Source: Arthrobacter gandavensis
Lineage (GTDB): Bacteria; Actinomycetota; Actinomycetes; Actinomycetales; Micrococcaceae
Assembly: GCF_009192735.1 (NCBI RefSeq)
Contig: NZ_VTFU01000001.1
Coordinates: 1,178,001-1,242,000, forward strand
Length of the DNA: 64,000 nucleotides
Direction of reading: 5' to 3'
This document shows positions 41,106 to 50,841 of this stretch, one piece after another. Each line of letters opens with the position of its first letter. The stretch's first letter is position 1. Position numbers and translations under genes: made by a program. A model generated the notes under the pieces. That model worked only from the letters and a program-made list of their open reading frames with translations. It was not told where the DNA came from and did not search any database.

Positions 41106-42374
41106 ATGACTGCGGAACGTTCAGCACTGGCCGCAAGACCACCGATGGGCTGGAACAGCTGGGACTGCTTCGGCGCCTCCGTCACGGAGGCTGAGGTGCT
41201 CGCGAATGCGCGGTACATGGCGGAGCACTTGCTTCCCTACGGGTGGGATACGGTCGTCGTGGACATCCAGTGGTACGAGCCGGACCCCGGCACGAGTGAC
41301 TACCGCACCGTCTCGGCACCGGTCCTCGATGGCTGGGGCAGGCCGCAGCCCGCGCGCAGCCGGTTCCCCTCGGCGAAACGCGACGGCTTCACGGAATTGG
41401 CTGAACAGGTCCATGCGCTCGGTCTCCGCTTTGGCGTGCACCTGATGCGAGGGGTGCCCCGCCGCGCCGCCGACGAGCACCTCCCGGTTCTCGGTTCCCC
41501 GGCCACCTGTGCTGACATCGCCGACCGGACAAACGTCTGCTCCTGGAATCCGGACAATTACGGCGTCAACATGGAAGCGCCGGGAGCGCAGGCCTACTAC
41601 GACTCAGTCCTGGCGCAGCTGGCCTCGTGGGGCGTCGACTTCATTAAGCTCGACGATGTCCTGTACCCGCCCATCCAAACCGACGAGATCGCAGCGATTT
41701 CGCGTGCGATCGATGCTGCCGGCCGGCCGATGGTCCTGAGCCTCTCTCCCGGCAAACAACTGTCACTGAAAAACCTCGACCTGCTGCGCGAAACAGCACA
41801 AATGTGGCGGATCTCCGACGATTTCTGGGATGAATGGGCGCATCTCCACGAACAGTTCCAGCGGGCTGCGCGCTGGGCTCCCCACCAGCGTCCAGGGGCT
41901 TGGGCAGACGCTGACATGCTTCCCCTTGGCCGAATCGGCATTCGTGCGCACGTGGGCGACGACCGCCAAAGCCGATTCACGCCAGCGGAACAGCGCACAC
42001 TGATGACGTTGTGGTGCCTTATGCGTTCGCCTCTGATGTTCGGCGGACACCTTCCGGATTCCTCCCGGGAAACGTTGGCGATGCTGACAAATGATGAGGT
42101 GCTGGCACTCCTGGAGTGTGACTCGAGCCGTGAGACCGTGCGTGACGGCAATTTGGTCATCTGGGCGGCCGAGCGCGACGGCGCCCAATGGCGCGCGGTG
42201 TTTTGGCTCGGATCCGAGGCAACAACGTACAAGGCACACCTCGCGGACCTGGGGTGCTCTCATTGGGACGAAGCGCGCGATGCGTGGGGGCGCGAACCGC
42301 TGACGGCCACCAACGGATCCATCACTCTGGACGTGGAGCCTCATGGAGTTCGGCTGCTGCGGTTCGGGGACTGA
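41106..42374 (+). CDS. GH27-type alpha-galactosidase or beta-L-arabinopyranosidase
   Basis: A 422-residue clan GH-D protein beginning RPPMGWNSWDCFGASVTEAE. The predicted nucleophile is Asp183 or Asp184 in FIKLDDVLYPP and the acid/base Asp238 or Asp239 in WRISDDFWD. In place of the usual NIDDCW at the third strand it has VVDIQWYEP, so the substrate pocket differs from standard alpha-galactosidases; GH27 also contains beta-L-arabinopyranosidases and an Arthrobacter isomaltodextranase. No signal peptide. ATGs at 41055 and 41061 overlap the GH51 stop and are alternative, translation-coupled starts; 41106 has GGAACGGA upstream and fits the family. Confidence 0.85.
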   Translation: MTAERSALAARPPMGWNSWDCFGASVTEAEVLANARYMAEHLLPYGWDTVVVDIQWYEPDPGTSDYRTVSAPVLDGWGRPQPARSRFPSAKRDGFTELAEQVHALGLRFGVHLMRGVPRRAADEHLPVLGSPATCADIADRTNVCSWNPDNYGVNMEAPGAQAYYDSVLAQLASWGVDFIKLDDVLYPPIQTDEIAAISRAIDAAGRPMVLSLSPGKQLSLKNLDLLRETAQMWRISDDFWDEWAHLHEQFQRAARWAPHQRPGAWADADMLPLGRIGIRAHVGDDRQSRFTPAEQRTLMTLWCLMRSPLMFGGHLPDSSRETLAMLTNDEVLALLECDSSRETVRDGNLVIWAAERDGAQWRAVFWLGSEATTYKAHLADLGCSHWDEARDAWGREPLTATNGSITLDVEPHGVRLLRFGD

Positions 42375-42401
42375 CGGCCGGGCATCCCCACCGGCGGCAC
42401 G

Positions 42402-42783
42402 TCACACCCACTGCACCAGCTGGACAATCAGCCCGTTCGGATCGCGGTACTGGGCAAAGCGCTCGCCCCAGCCCTCCGTTTCCGGCGGGATGACAACGTC
42501 GACGCCGCGAGCTTCCAGTTCCCGGTGATAACCATCCAGATCCATTACCACCAGCACCAGCAGCAGCCCGTCTCCGGCGCTGCCCGCCGCTTCGGGCGGC
42601 TTGAAGGTCTGCAGACCGGTTCGGAGAAAGATGATGTTCGATCCGCCGTCCGGTGCGAAGGGACGAGAAACCGTCACTGCTCATTTGGACTTTGTAGTTA
42701 AAGTGCTCCGTCAGAAAGCGCGCCGATGCTTTAGGCTCCGGCACGTTCAAAGAAATGGCGAAGGCACTGACCGCGTGCTCCAT
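42402..42783 (-). pseudogene. VOC/glyoxalase-family protein gene, frameshifted
   Basis: The ATG at 42783 (with GAGAGGGG upstream) opens a VOC domain: SLNVPEPKASARFLTEHF and YKVQMSSDGFSSL. Near 42660 the reading frame shifts by one base and the rest (APDGGSNIIFLRTGLQTFKP and GERFAQYRDPNGLIVQLVQW) continues in another frame to the stop at 42402. Joined, the two parts make a typical VOC protein of about 126 residues. It is the last gene of the rox operon, 54 bp after rox. Either a real loss-of-function mutation or a sequencing error at a C/G-rich site. Confidence 0.8.
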
Positions 42784-42837
42784 GCTGGTCCCCTCTCACC
42801 GGGAGTTTCCGTTGCCGCTCCCGTGTTTTCCGGCTGG

Positions 42838-44912
<2,075 letters not shown>

Positions 44913-44931
44913 TGTTCCTCCTTGTGCCGGA

Positions 44932-46050
44932 TCAGCCGCTCTCGTCCAGGCGCAGAATCCGGTCATCGTCTTCTCCGGGCCGGCCCCGGCCGTCCGTGTT
45001 GTTGGTGAGCACCCACACTGTGCCGTCCGGGGCGGTGACGGCGTCGCGCAGCCGCCCGTACTCACCTGTCAGCGCGTCGGCGGAGGTCCGGAGATCATCC
45101 AGCGGCACCGTCCGCAGCCGTTCCCCGCGCAGATTGGCGATGTACACGAAGTTTCCCGCCACCGTAATGCCGCTGGGGCTTGCCTCCGACGGATCCCACT
45201 GCTGAACCGGATCAATGAAGCCGTCCCCGCCGGCGATCCCCTCCACATCGGGCCAGCCGTAATTGCCGCCGGGTTCAATCACGTTGAGTTCGTCCCAGGT
45301 GTTCTGCCCAAATTCACTCGAATAGAGGGTTCCCTCCGCGTCCCAGGCGAGGCCCTGCGGATTGCGGTGTCCGAAGCTGTAGACAAGCGAGCCGGGAAAC
45401 GGGTTGTCCTCCGGGGCGCCGCCTTCCGGAGTCATCCGCAGGATCTTTCCGGAGAGGGATTGTGTGTCCTGGGCGCTGTCACGGTTTCCGGCGTCTCCGG
45501 TGCTGGCGTAGAGCATTCCGTCCGGCCCGAACGCGAGGCGTCCACCGTTGTGGATGGGGCCCGCCTCGATCCCCGCCACAATGGTCTCGGAGCTGCCCAG
45601 CCCCAGGGAACCGGCGCCGCCCGTCAGTTCCCGCCGCTCGATGCGGTTCTCATCGCCCGCGGTCAAGTAGCTGTAGAGGTATCCGTCCCGCACGGTGATG
45701 CCCAGCAGGCCGCCCTCCCCGCTGCTCCCTCCCCCACCGGCTGCGCTGCTGATGATGATGCCGACCTCGCGGGGGTTTCCCTGGGCGTCCAGTTCGAGGA
45801 TCCGGGCGGAATCGCGTTCGCTGACCAACGGGGTGCCGCCGTGGAAGGTGATGGACCACGGTGCTTCAAGTCCGGTTGTGACCGTTTGCGGGGAAGCGGC
45901 GTCAGCGGCAGGGTTGTCCCCGCCGGCGGCCGCCGGGTCCCGGCCGGCGGATTCGTAACTGCACGCCGTCACCATGGCCAGGCACACGGAAGCAGCCACG
46001 GCTGCGGCCGTTCGGCGTCGTCGTCGTTCCATGGCGGGTCCACGTTCCAT
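44932..46050 (-). CDS. PQQ-type glucose/sorbosone dehydrogenase-like lipoprotein
   Basis: A 372-residue secreted protein: Arg-rich N-terminus, hydrophobic segment and lipobox (MVTACS), then a six-bladed beta-propeller. Family motifs: LEAPWSITFHGG, EGGLLGITV, HNGGRLAFGPDGMLYASTGD, SFGHRNPQGLAWD, SEFGQNTWDELN and NYGWPDVEG. Members oxidise aldoses with PQQ, but many actinobacterial ones are uncharacterised. Starts at 46050 and 46032 are both possible; 46050 has AGGAA about 11 nt upstream. It is the first gene of the operon leading to rox. Confidence 0.88.
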   Translation of the reverse strand: MERGPAMERRRRRTAAAVAASVCLAMVTACSYESAGRDPAAAGGDNPAADAASPQTVTTGLEAPWSITFHGGTPLVSERDSARILELDAQGNPREVGIIISSAAGGGGSSGEGGLLGITVRDGYLYSYLTAGDENRIERRELTGGAGSLGLGSSETIVAGIEAGPIHNGGRLAFGPDGMLYASTGDAGNRDSAQDTQSLSGKILRMTPEGGAPEDNPFPGSLVYSFGHRNPQGLAWDAEGTLYSSEFGQNTWDELNVIEPGGNYGWPDVEGIAGGDGFIDPVQQWDPSEASPSGITVAGNFVYIANLRGERLRTVPLDDLRTSADALTGEYGRLRDAVTAPDGTVWVLTNNTDGRGRPGEDDDRILRLDESG

Positions 46051-46178
46051 CTGTCGGGCATTCCTGGGGTGGGGGTGTTCCCAAGGGTAAGGGGCCGTGC
46101 GGTCCCAGACGAGACCCTGACTGCGCATTGTTATGCTCGGCGGCACCACCGTTCTGCACGTTGAGACAAGGAGCTTTT

Positions 46179-46262
46179 ATGATCGGGATCCTTCCGGCCA
46201 CCACCAGCCGCATCCGTGATGTCTTGGTGCCATGGCTCCTGCGCAGAGATTTGGCGGCCTAG
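46179..46262 (+). CDS. Small ORF of 27 residues upstream of the HAD gene
   Basis: AAGGAG lies 5 nt before the ATG at 46179. The frame encodes a 27-residue peptide rich in Arg and Leu (MIGILPATTSRIRDVL then VPWLLRRDLAA) and its TAG is followed immediately by the ATG of the HAD gene. The strong ribosome site here and the absence of one directly before the HAD start suggest coupled translation. It could be a leader peptide or a remnant of an older N-terminus. Function unknown. Confidence 0.5.
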   Translation: MIGILPATTSRIRDVLVPWLLRRDLAA

Positions 46263-46885
46263 ATGAGCCGGCTGTCCCGCCCCGGCCTGTGGTACCTCTT
46301 CGACTACGGCATGGTGATCTCCACGGCACCCGAGCAAGCGGACTGGCGGGCCCTGCGTCAGGCCACCGGGCTGGATCTTCAGCCGGCCGGAAGTCCCTAT
46401 TGGAGCCGCCGCGATGCCTTCGACGCCGGAACAGCGGACCCCGCACAGTACTGGACGGCAGTCCTGGGCCGGGCGCCAACCCCGGAAGAGCTGTGTGAGC
46501 TGGAAGCCCTCGACGCGGCCCAGTGGTCCCACCTCAATCCCAACACCCTGGCCGTCCTGGACACGCTCAGGGAGGAGGGTGCCTCCCTGGCGCTGCTGTC
46601 GAACATGCCCGCGGCGATGTCGCGCCGCTACGCCGCCAAGGCTGTGTGGCCGCGGTATTTTTCGCGCCTGTACTTCAGCGGGCAGCTGGGGATGATGAAA
46701 CCCGATCCGCGGATCTTCGGCCATTCGGCCATGTGGCCACTGACCTGAAAGCGCGGCCGGCAGACATTGTCTTCATTGATGACAACGCCCTGAACATAGC
46801 CGCCGCGAAGGAACAGGGGTTTCAAACGGTGCTGCACACCGGCACCATGGATCTGCGGGCGGAGCTGGCCCGGCTCGCCCGGTAA
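46263..46885 (+). pseudogene. HAD-family hydrolase gene, frameshifted by an 8-bp duplication
   Basis: The ATG at 46263 opens a HAD domain: YLFDYGMVIS (motif I), LLSNMPAAM (motif II) and MMKPDPRIFGH (motif III). The frame then ends early at 46748. The final motif IV, IVFIDDNALNIAAAKEQG, follows in another frame to 46885. Removing one copy of the tandem TCGGCCAT at 46717-46732 restores a continuous frame of about 204 residues. Members are phosphatases of sugar phosphates or nucleotides (YihX-like). As read, the product lacks motif IV and is probably inactive. Confidence 0.85.
46717..46732 (+). repeat. 8-bp perfect tandem duplication TCGGCCAT
   Basis: Two exact adjacent copies (46717-46724 and 46725-46732) lie within the HAD gene at the precise point where its reading frame is lost. 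A duplication of this size is typical of replication slippage and could revert by deletion of one copy. Confidence 0.9.
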
Positions 46886-46934
46886 CAAGCGGCCCTGCAG
46901 CAATCGGCGCCGCAGCCGGCAGGAAGGAGAATCC

Positions 46935-47456
46935 ATGGAGATCCTGTTCGTTCACGGGGCCGGAGGATGGCTGGACGACCAGCTGATGGCCGCAGATCTG
47001 CGCAGCATGCCGGGCGCTGAGGTGCTGGCACCCCGGTTTCCCGACGAGGACATGTCGGCCGCAGCCTGGCGCCGCGAACTGAGCCGGCAGCTCCGGAACA
47101 TCGGCCCGGAACCGGTCGTCGTCGCCCATTCCTTCGGCGCATCCATGGTCCTCCTGCAGTACGCGGATGACCCCGTGGAACCCCTGCCCCGCGGGCTGGT
47201 CCTGTTGGCGATGCCGTTCTGGGGCTCTGAAGGCTGGCAGGCGGAGTACTCCCTGCCCGGGGATGCCGAACTGCCGGCGGATCTGCCGCTGTTCCTCCAC
47301 CAGTGCATGGACGACGACGTCGTGCCGGCTGATCATGTGGACCGCCACGCGTCCCGGCTTCCGCAGGCCGTCATCCGCCGCCATGACAGCGGCGGACACC
47401 AGTTTCAGGGGCGGATGGGCGAAGTCCTCCAAGATGTCAGGATGCTGGGACACTGA
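46935..47456 (+). CDS. RBBP9/YdeN-family serine hydrolase
   Basis: A 173-residue small alpha/beta hydrolase. It starts MEILFVHGAGGWLDDQ and has the nucleophile elbow VVAHSFGAS, the acid region CMDDDVVPADH and the terminal His in DSGGHQFQGR. RBBP9/YdeN proteins are esterase/amidase-like with unclear substrates. The ATG at 46935 has GGAAGGAG 6 nt upstream. It lies 49 bp after the HAD gene on the same strand and may be cotranscribed. Confidence 0.87.
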   Translation: MEILFVHGAGGWLDDQLMAADLRSMPGAEVLAPRFPDEDMSAAAWRRELSRQLRNIGPEPVVVAHSFGASMVLLQYADDPVEPLPRGLVLLAMPFWGSEGWQAEYSLPGDAELPADLPLFLHQCMDDDVVPADHVDRHASRLPQAVIRRHDSGGHQFQGRMGEVLQDVRMLGH

Positions 47457-47468
47457 GCTCTCCGGGCG

Positions 47469-48020
47469 TCAACCGCTGAGCAGGAATGCCCCGCTTTCCA
47501 CGGCTTCCCGGACTCTTGCCAGCGTCATCTCCGGGGTATCCGCGGAGGTGTCGATCGCATGCCGGTTCAGGGCTCCCAGATCCGCGAACTGATCCCACAT
47601 CGCGGTGACGGGCCCTTCTTCGACGAGTGCCCCGGGCAATGTCCTGGCCAGCGCCCGCCGCAGGGCTTCCTCCCGGCTCGGGCGCAGCACTATCCAGTGC
47701 ACCCTGGGTGTTCCGGCGCCTGCCCCGGCGGCAGTCCAGCGGAAGTGGGCCAGCATCCAGGGGCCGATGATGCCGTCGACAACAGTCACGAAGCCGCCCC
47801 CGGCATACGTCCTGGCGGCTCCCTGGATGACGCTCATCACCGTTTGATTCTGGGCATCCGACGCGGACAGGTACGGCGGGATGTGTCCGGCTGCTATGTA
47901 ATGCCAGAAATCGTCAGTCTGCAGGTGCACAGCCTTGGGATAGGTCCGGGCGAGACGTCCGGCGGTTGTGCTCTTGCCGACCCCCGGAGGCCCGGTCAGG
48001 AGGATGACGTCCGCTGCCAT
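47469..48020 (-). CDS. P-loop small-molecule kinase (AAA_33-like)
   Basis: A 183-residue protein with LLTGPPGVGKSTTAGRLA (Walker A), HLQTDDFWHYI (Asp pair after the second strand) and a lid-like Arg-rich helix (RPSREEALRRALAR). It resembles kinases of the shikimate/gluconate/chloramphenicol-phosphotransferase type. The substrate is not evident. The start is ATG at 48020; GTG at 48029 is possible, neither with a clear ribosome site. It converges with the serine hydrolase gene 12 bp away. Confidence 0.8.
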   Translation of the reverse strand: MAADVILLTGPPGVGKSTTAGRLARTYPKAVHLQTDDFWHYIAAGHIPPYLSASDAQNQTVMSVIQGAARTYAGGGFVTVVDGIIGPWMLAHFRWTAAGAGAGTPRVHWIVLRPSREEALRRALARTLPGALVEEGPVTAMWDQFADLGALNRHAIDTSADTPEMTLARVREAVESGAFLLSG

Positions 48021-48080
48021 GGCGTTCACAGTACCGCTTCGGTTTGAGGGACGGGGTTTCAGGGAAGCGGCAGTTCGCGG

Positions 48081-48118
48081 AGAACTAGGACAGGCCGGGG
48101 AGAACGGGACAGGCCGGG
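48081..48118. repeat. Short imperfect direct repeat
   Basis: AGAACT-A-GGACAGGCCGGG (48081-48099) recurs as AGAACGGGACAGGCCGGG (48101-48118). It lies in the spacer between the kinase gene and the tRNA; no function is apparent. Confidence 0.5.
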
Positions 48119-48162
48119 CACCTGTACACAAACCGGGAAACCGCAAAAACGCGCTTTAACGA

Positions 48163-48198
48163 CAAAAGACCCAATGAAACTTTCGTTCCATCAGGCCC
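48163..48198 (-). terminator. Terminator of the tRNA-Pro gene
   Basis: On the minus strand GGGCCTGATGGAAC pairs over 14 positions (several G-T) with GTTTCATTGGGTCT around a GAAA tetraloop, followed by TTTTG. It starts 6 nt after the tRNA 3' end. Confidence 0.85.
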
Positions 48199-48203
48199 AA
48201 TTG

Positions 48204-48277
48204 TCGGGTTGACAGGATTTGAACCTGCGACCCCCTGACCCCCAGTCAGGTGCGCTACCAAGCTGCGCCACAACCCG
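48204..48277 (-). tRNA. tRNA-Pro (anticodon GGG)
   Basis: The minus strand folds as a standard cloverleaf of 74 nt: acceptor stem CGGGTTG/CAACCCG with discriminator A, D-loop GCAGCTTGGTAGCGC, anticodon stem CCTGA/TCAGG with loop CTGGGGG (anticodon GGG, proline), and T-arm GCAGGTTCAAATCCTGT. The CCA end is not encoded. It would read CCC and CCU codons. Confidence 0.96.
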
Positions 48278-48393
48278 TTACCCAGCCGGTTTGTTTCCGG
48301 CCGAACCAACTCGAATACTCTACATCATTGCCGGTGCTTTTCCCGAATCGGGAAACCCCGAAGGCCTCAGCAGCCTCCGGGGCACCACAATGT

Positions 48394-49947
48394 CTAGCGG
48401 TTCTTGCCGCGCTTTTCGCGCACGCGCATGTTGACTTCGATGGGCGTGCCCTCGAAACCGAACGTCTCACGCAGGCGGCGGGTGATGAACCGGCGGTAGC
48501 CCGGATCCAGGAACCCGGTGGTGAACAGGACAAACTTCGGCGGGCGGGACGATGCCTGCGTGCCGAAGAGGATGCGGGGCTGCTTGCCGCCGCGCACCGG
48601 GTGCGGATGCGCCGCAACAAGCTCACCCAGGAAGGCATTGAGCTTGCCGGTGGGGATGCGCTTGTCCCAGCTCTCCAGGGCCTTGTCCAGCGCCGGAACG
48701 AGCTTGTCCTTGTGCCAGCCGGTCTTGGCTGAGATGTTCACGCTCGGGGCCCACTCCACGTGGGCCAGGTCGCGCTCGATCTCGATCTGCAGGTAGCGGC
48801 GGCGTTCGTCGTCGAGCAGATCCCACTTGTTGAAGGCCAGCACCAGGGCACGGCCGGACTCGATGGCGAGCTGCAGGATGCGGACGTCCTGTTCGCTGAG
48901 GACTTCGTCCACGGCCAGGAGCACGACGGCGACCTCGGCCTTTTCCAGCGCGGACTGGGTCCGGAGCGAAGCGTAGAAGTCGGCGCCCTGTGCCATGTGC
49001 TGGCGGCGGCGGATACCGGCGGTGTCCACGAAGCGCCAGGTGCGCCCGCCGAGTTCGATGAGCTCATCAACCGGGTCGCGGGTGGTGCCGGCGGTGTCGT
49101 CAACAACAACGCGCTCGGTGCCGGCCAGCTTGTTCAGCAGCGAGGACTTGCCCACGTTCGGACGTCCAATCAGGGCGATGCGGCGCGGCCCGCCGGACTT
49201 GTCCAGTCCGCCGTAGGCCGAGTACTCGGGCAGCACCTCCATGACGGCGTCGAGCATGTCGGCGGTGCCGCGGCCGTGCAGGGCCGAAACCGGGTACGGT
49301 TCGCCGAACCCAAGGCCCCAGAGCTGGGAAGCGTCGGCTTCGTTCTGGATGTCGTCCACCTTGTTGGCAACAACGATGACCGGCTTCTTCTTGCCGCGGA
49401 GCATCCGCACCACGGCTTCATCCGTGGCGGTGATGCCAACGGTGGCGTCAACCACAAGCATGACGGCGTCCGCGTGATCCACGGCCACCTCGGCCTGGCC
49501 TGCCACGCGGGCATGGATGCCGCGGGCGTCGTGCTCCCAGCCGCCGGTGTCAACGAGCGTGAAATTCACGCCGTTCCAGGTGGCGGGGTAGGAAACGCGG
49601 TCGCGGGTGACGCCGGGGGTGTCCTCGACAACTGCTTCGCGGCGGCCGAGGATACGGTTCACCAGGGTGGACTTGCCGACGTTCGGCCGTCCCACGATGG
49701 CGACGACGGGGTCCTGCAGGAGGGGCGCGTCTTCGTCGTACTCTTCGAAGCCGCCGGCCAGCAGGGCTGCGTCTTCTTCGTCGAGTTCATAGTCGTCCAG
49801 GCCGGCCCGCAGCGTCTCCGCGCGCAGCTCGGTCTCGGCGTCGTCCATTGTGGCCAGGCGTTCGTTAACCTGGTCCTCTCCGGCCGGAATGTACTCTTCC
49901 TGGCCCGTCTCGTCGCCGGCGCTGCCGGAATATGAGGAGTTCGTCAT
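48394..49947 (-). CDS. der: Ribosome assembly GTPase Der (EngA)
   Basis: A 517-residue protein with two tandem GTPase domains. Each has GRPNVGKS(T/S)L (G1), DTAG/DTGG-type G3 ([24 protein letters not shown]) and NKxD ([16 protein letters not shown]). A C-terminal KH-like domain follows. An acidic N-terminal extension of about 80 residues precedes the first domain, as in other Actinobacteria. Der acts in 50S subunit assembly. The start at 49947 has GGAAAG upstream. It ends the conserved parA-to-der run. Confidence 0.96.
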   Translation of the reverse strand: MTNSSYSGSAGDETGQEEYIPAGEDQVNERLATMDDAETELRAETLRAGLDDYELDEEDAALLAGGFEEYDEDAPLLQDPVVAIVGRPNVGKSTLVNRILGRREAVVEDTPGVTRDRVSYPATWNGVNFTLVDTGGWEHDARGIHARVAGQAEVAVDHADAVMLVVDATVGITATDEAVVRMLRGKKKPVIVVANKVDDIQNEADASQLWGLGFGEPYPVSALHGRGTADMLDAVMEVLPEYSAYGGLDKSGGPRRIALIGRPNVGKSSLLNKLAGTERVVVDDTAGTTRDPVDELIELGGRTWRFVDTAGIRRRQHMAQGADFYASLRTQSALEKAEVAVVLLAVDEVLSEQDVRILQLAIESGRALVLAFNKWDLLDDERRRYLQIEIERDLAHVEWAPSVNISAKTGWHKDKLVPALDKALESWDKRIPTGKLNAFLGELVAAHPHPVRGGKQPRILFGTQASSRPPKFVLFTTGFLDPGYRRFITRRLRETFGFEGTPIEVNMRVREKRGKNR

Positions 49948-50079
49948 TTTTGCTTTCTTTCCGTTGAGGTCTGCAGCACTGCAAGCAGGCCGTCCCCGGA
50001 CAGTTCAGCCCGGTAAGTTTTGTGAGGGGTTCCGCGGGTGATGACACCGCAGTCCCACCTGTCCATTGAAACACGTGCG

Positions 50080-50110
50080 GCACCGGCAGGGCATTTGACC
50101 CTGCCGGTGC
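50080..50110 (-). terminator. Hairpin between cmk and der
   Basis: A perfect 12-bp stem, GCACCGGCAGGG (50080-50091) with 50099-50110, lies 29 bp beyond the cmk stop on the minus strand. There is no T-tract, so it may be a weak terminator or an mRNA-stability element. Confidence 0.55.
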
Positions 50111-50139
50111 ACGTCCGCATCGTTTGTCTCCGCAGAGAC

Positions 50140-50841
50140 CTAGTGTGTGCTGGAATACACCACGTCCAGCACGGCCTGCACGGTTTCTTCGAAGTCCAGG
50201 TCGGAGGAGTCGATGGTGACCACGCCGTCGGCCGCCTGCTGGAAGTTCACCACGGTGGAATCCTTGGCGTCGCGGGTCAGGACCTGTTCCTTGAGCGCCG
50301 CTGCGCTTTGGGTGCCGCCGAGCTGGACGCCGCGGCGCCGCATGCGGGCTTCCTCGGACGCGGTGAGGAGGATGCGCACCTCGGCCCGCGGTGCGACGAC
50401 GGTGGTGATGTCCCGGCCTTCGGCCACGATGCGCAGGCCGGAGTCGGCGATCATCTGCTGCTGGCGGCGGACCAGTTCAGCGCGCGCACCCAGTGTGGTG
50501 GCCACGGCGCTGACCGAGGAGGAGACCGACGGTTCACGGATAGCGTCCGTGACGTCGCGGCCGCTGACGCGGACCCATTCGGCATCCGGGGACGTGCTCA
50601 GCTCAATGTCGGCGTTGCGGGTGGCGGCTTCGACGGCCACGGCGTCCGTGAGGTCGATACCCGCTTCCATGCAGTAGAGCGTGACTGCCCGGTACATGGC
50701 CCCGGTGTCCAGGTATGCCGCGTGGAGCCGGCGTGCGGCTTCCCGGCTAATGCTGGACTTGCCGGATCCCGAGGGTCCGTCGATGGCCACCACAAGGGGC
50801 TTTCCCAGCCGAAACATGGCCGGATTACGTTCTTCAGTCAC
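50140..50841 (-). CDS. cmk: Cytidylate kinase
   Basis: A 233-residue nucleoside monophosphate kinase: VVAIDGPSGSGKSSISREAA (P-loop), YLDTGAMYRAVT (CMP-binding), AEGRDITTVV and RMRRRGVQLGG. It phosphorylates CMP and dCMP. The GTG at 50841 overlaps the tyrA stop by GTGA, a common coupled arrangement; the GTG at 50856 is the alternative. It belongs to the rluB-tyrA-cmk operon. Confidence 0.95.
   Translation of the reverse strand: MTEERNPAMFRLGKPLVVAIDGPSGSGKSSISREAARRLHAAYLDTGAMYRAVTLYCMEAGIDLTDAVAVEAATRNADIELSTSPDAEWVRVSGRDVTDAIREPSVSSSVSAVATTLGARAELVRRQQQMIADSGLRIVAEGRDITTVVAPRAEVRILLTASEEARMRRRGVQLGGTQSAAALKEQVLTRDAKDSTVVNFQQAADGVVTIDSSDLDFEETVQAVLDVVYSSTH

Noticed and set aside
39938-41218. 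426-codon open frame opposite GH51
   Set aside because: Antisense to a complete GH51 gene with catalytic residues in place.
46051-46178. Rifamycin-associated element upstream of the rox operon
   Set aside because: No clear 19-bp inverted repeat of that type is visible before the operon or before rox.
48776-48792. GATCTCGATCT stretch resembling the LacI operator half-site
   Set aside because: The half-sites are in direct, not inverted, orientation and lie within der; chance coding sequence.
48760-49935. 391-codon open frame opposite der
   Set aside because: Antisense shadow; der carries full GTPase motifs on the other strand.
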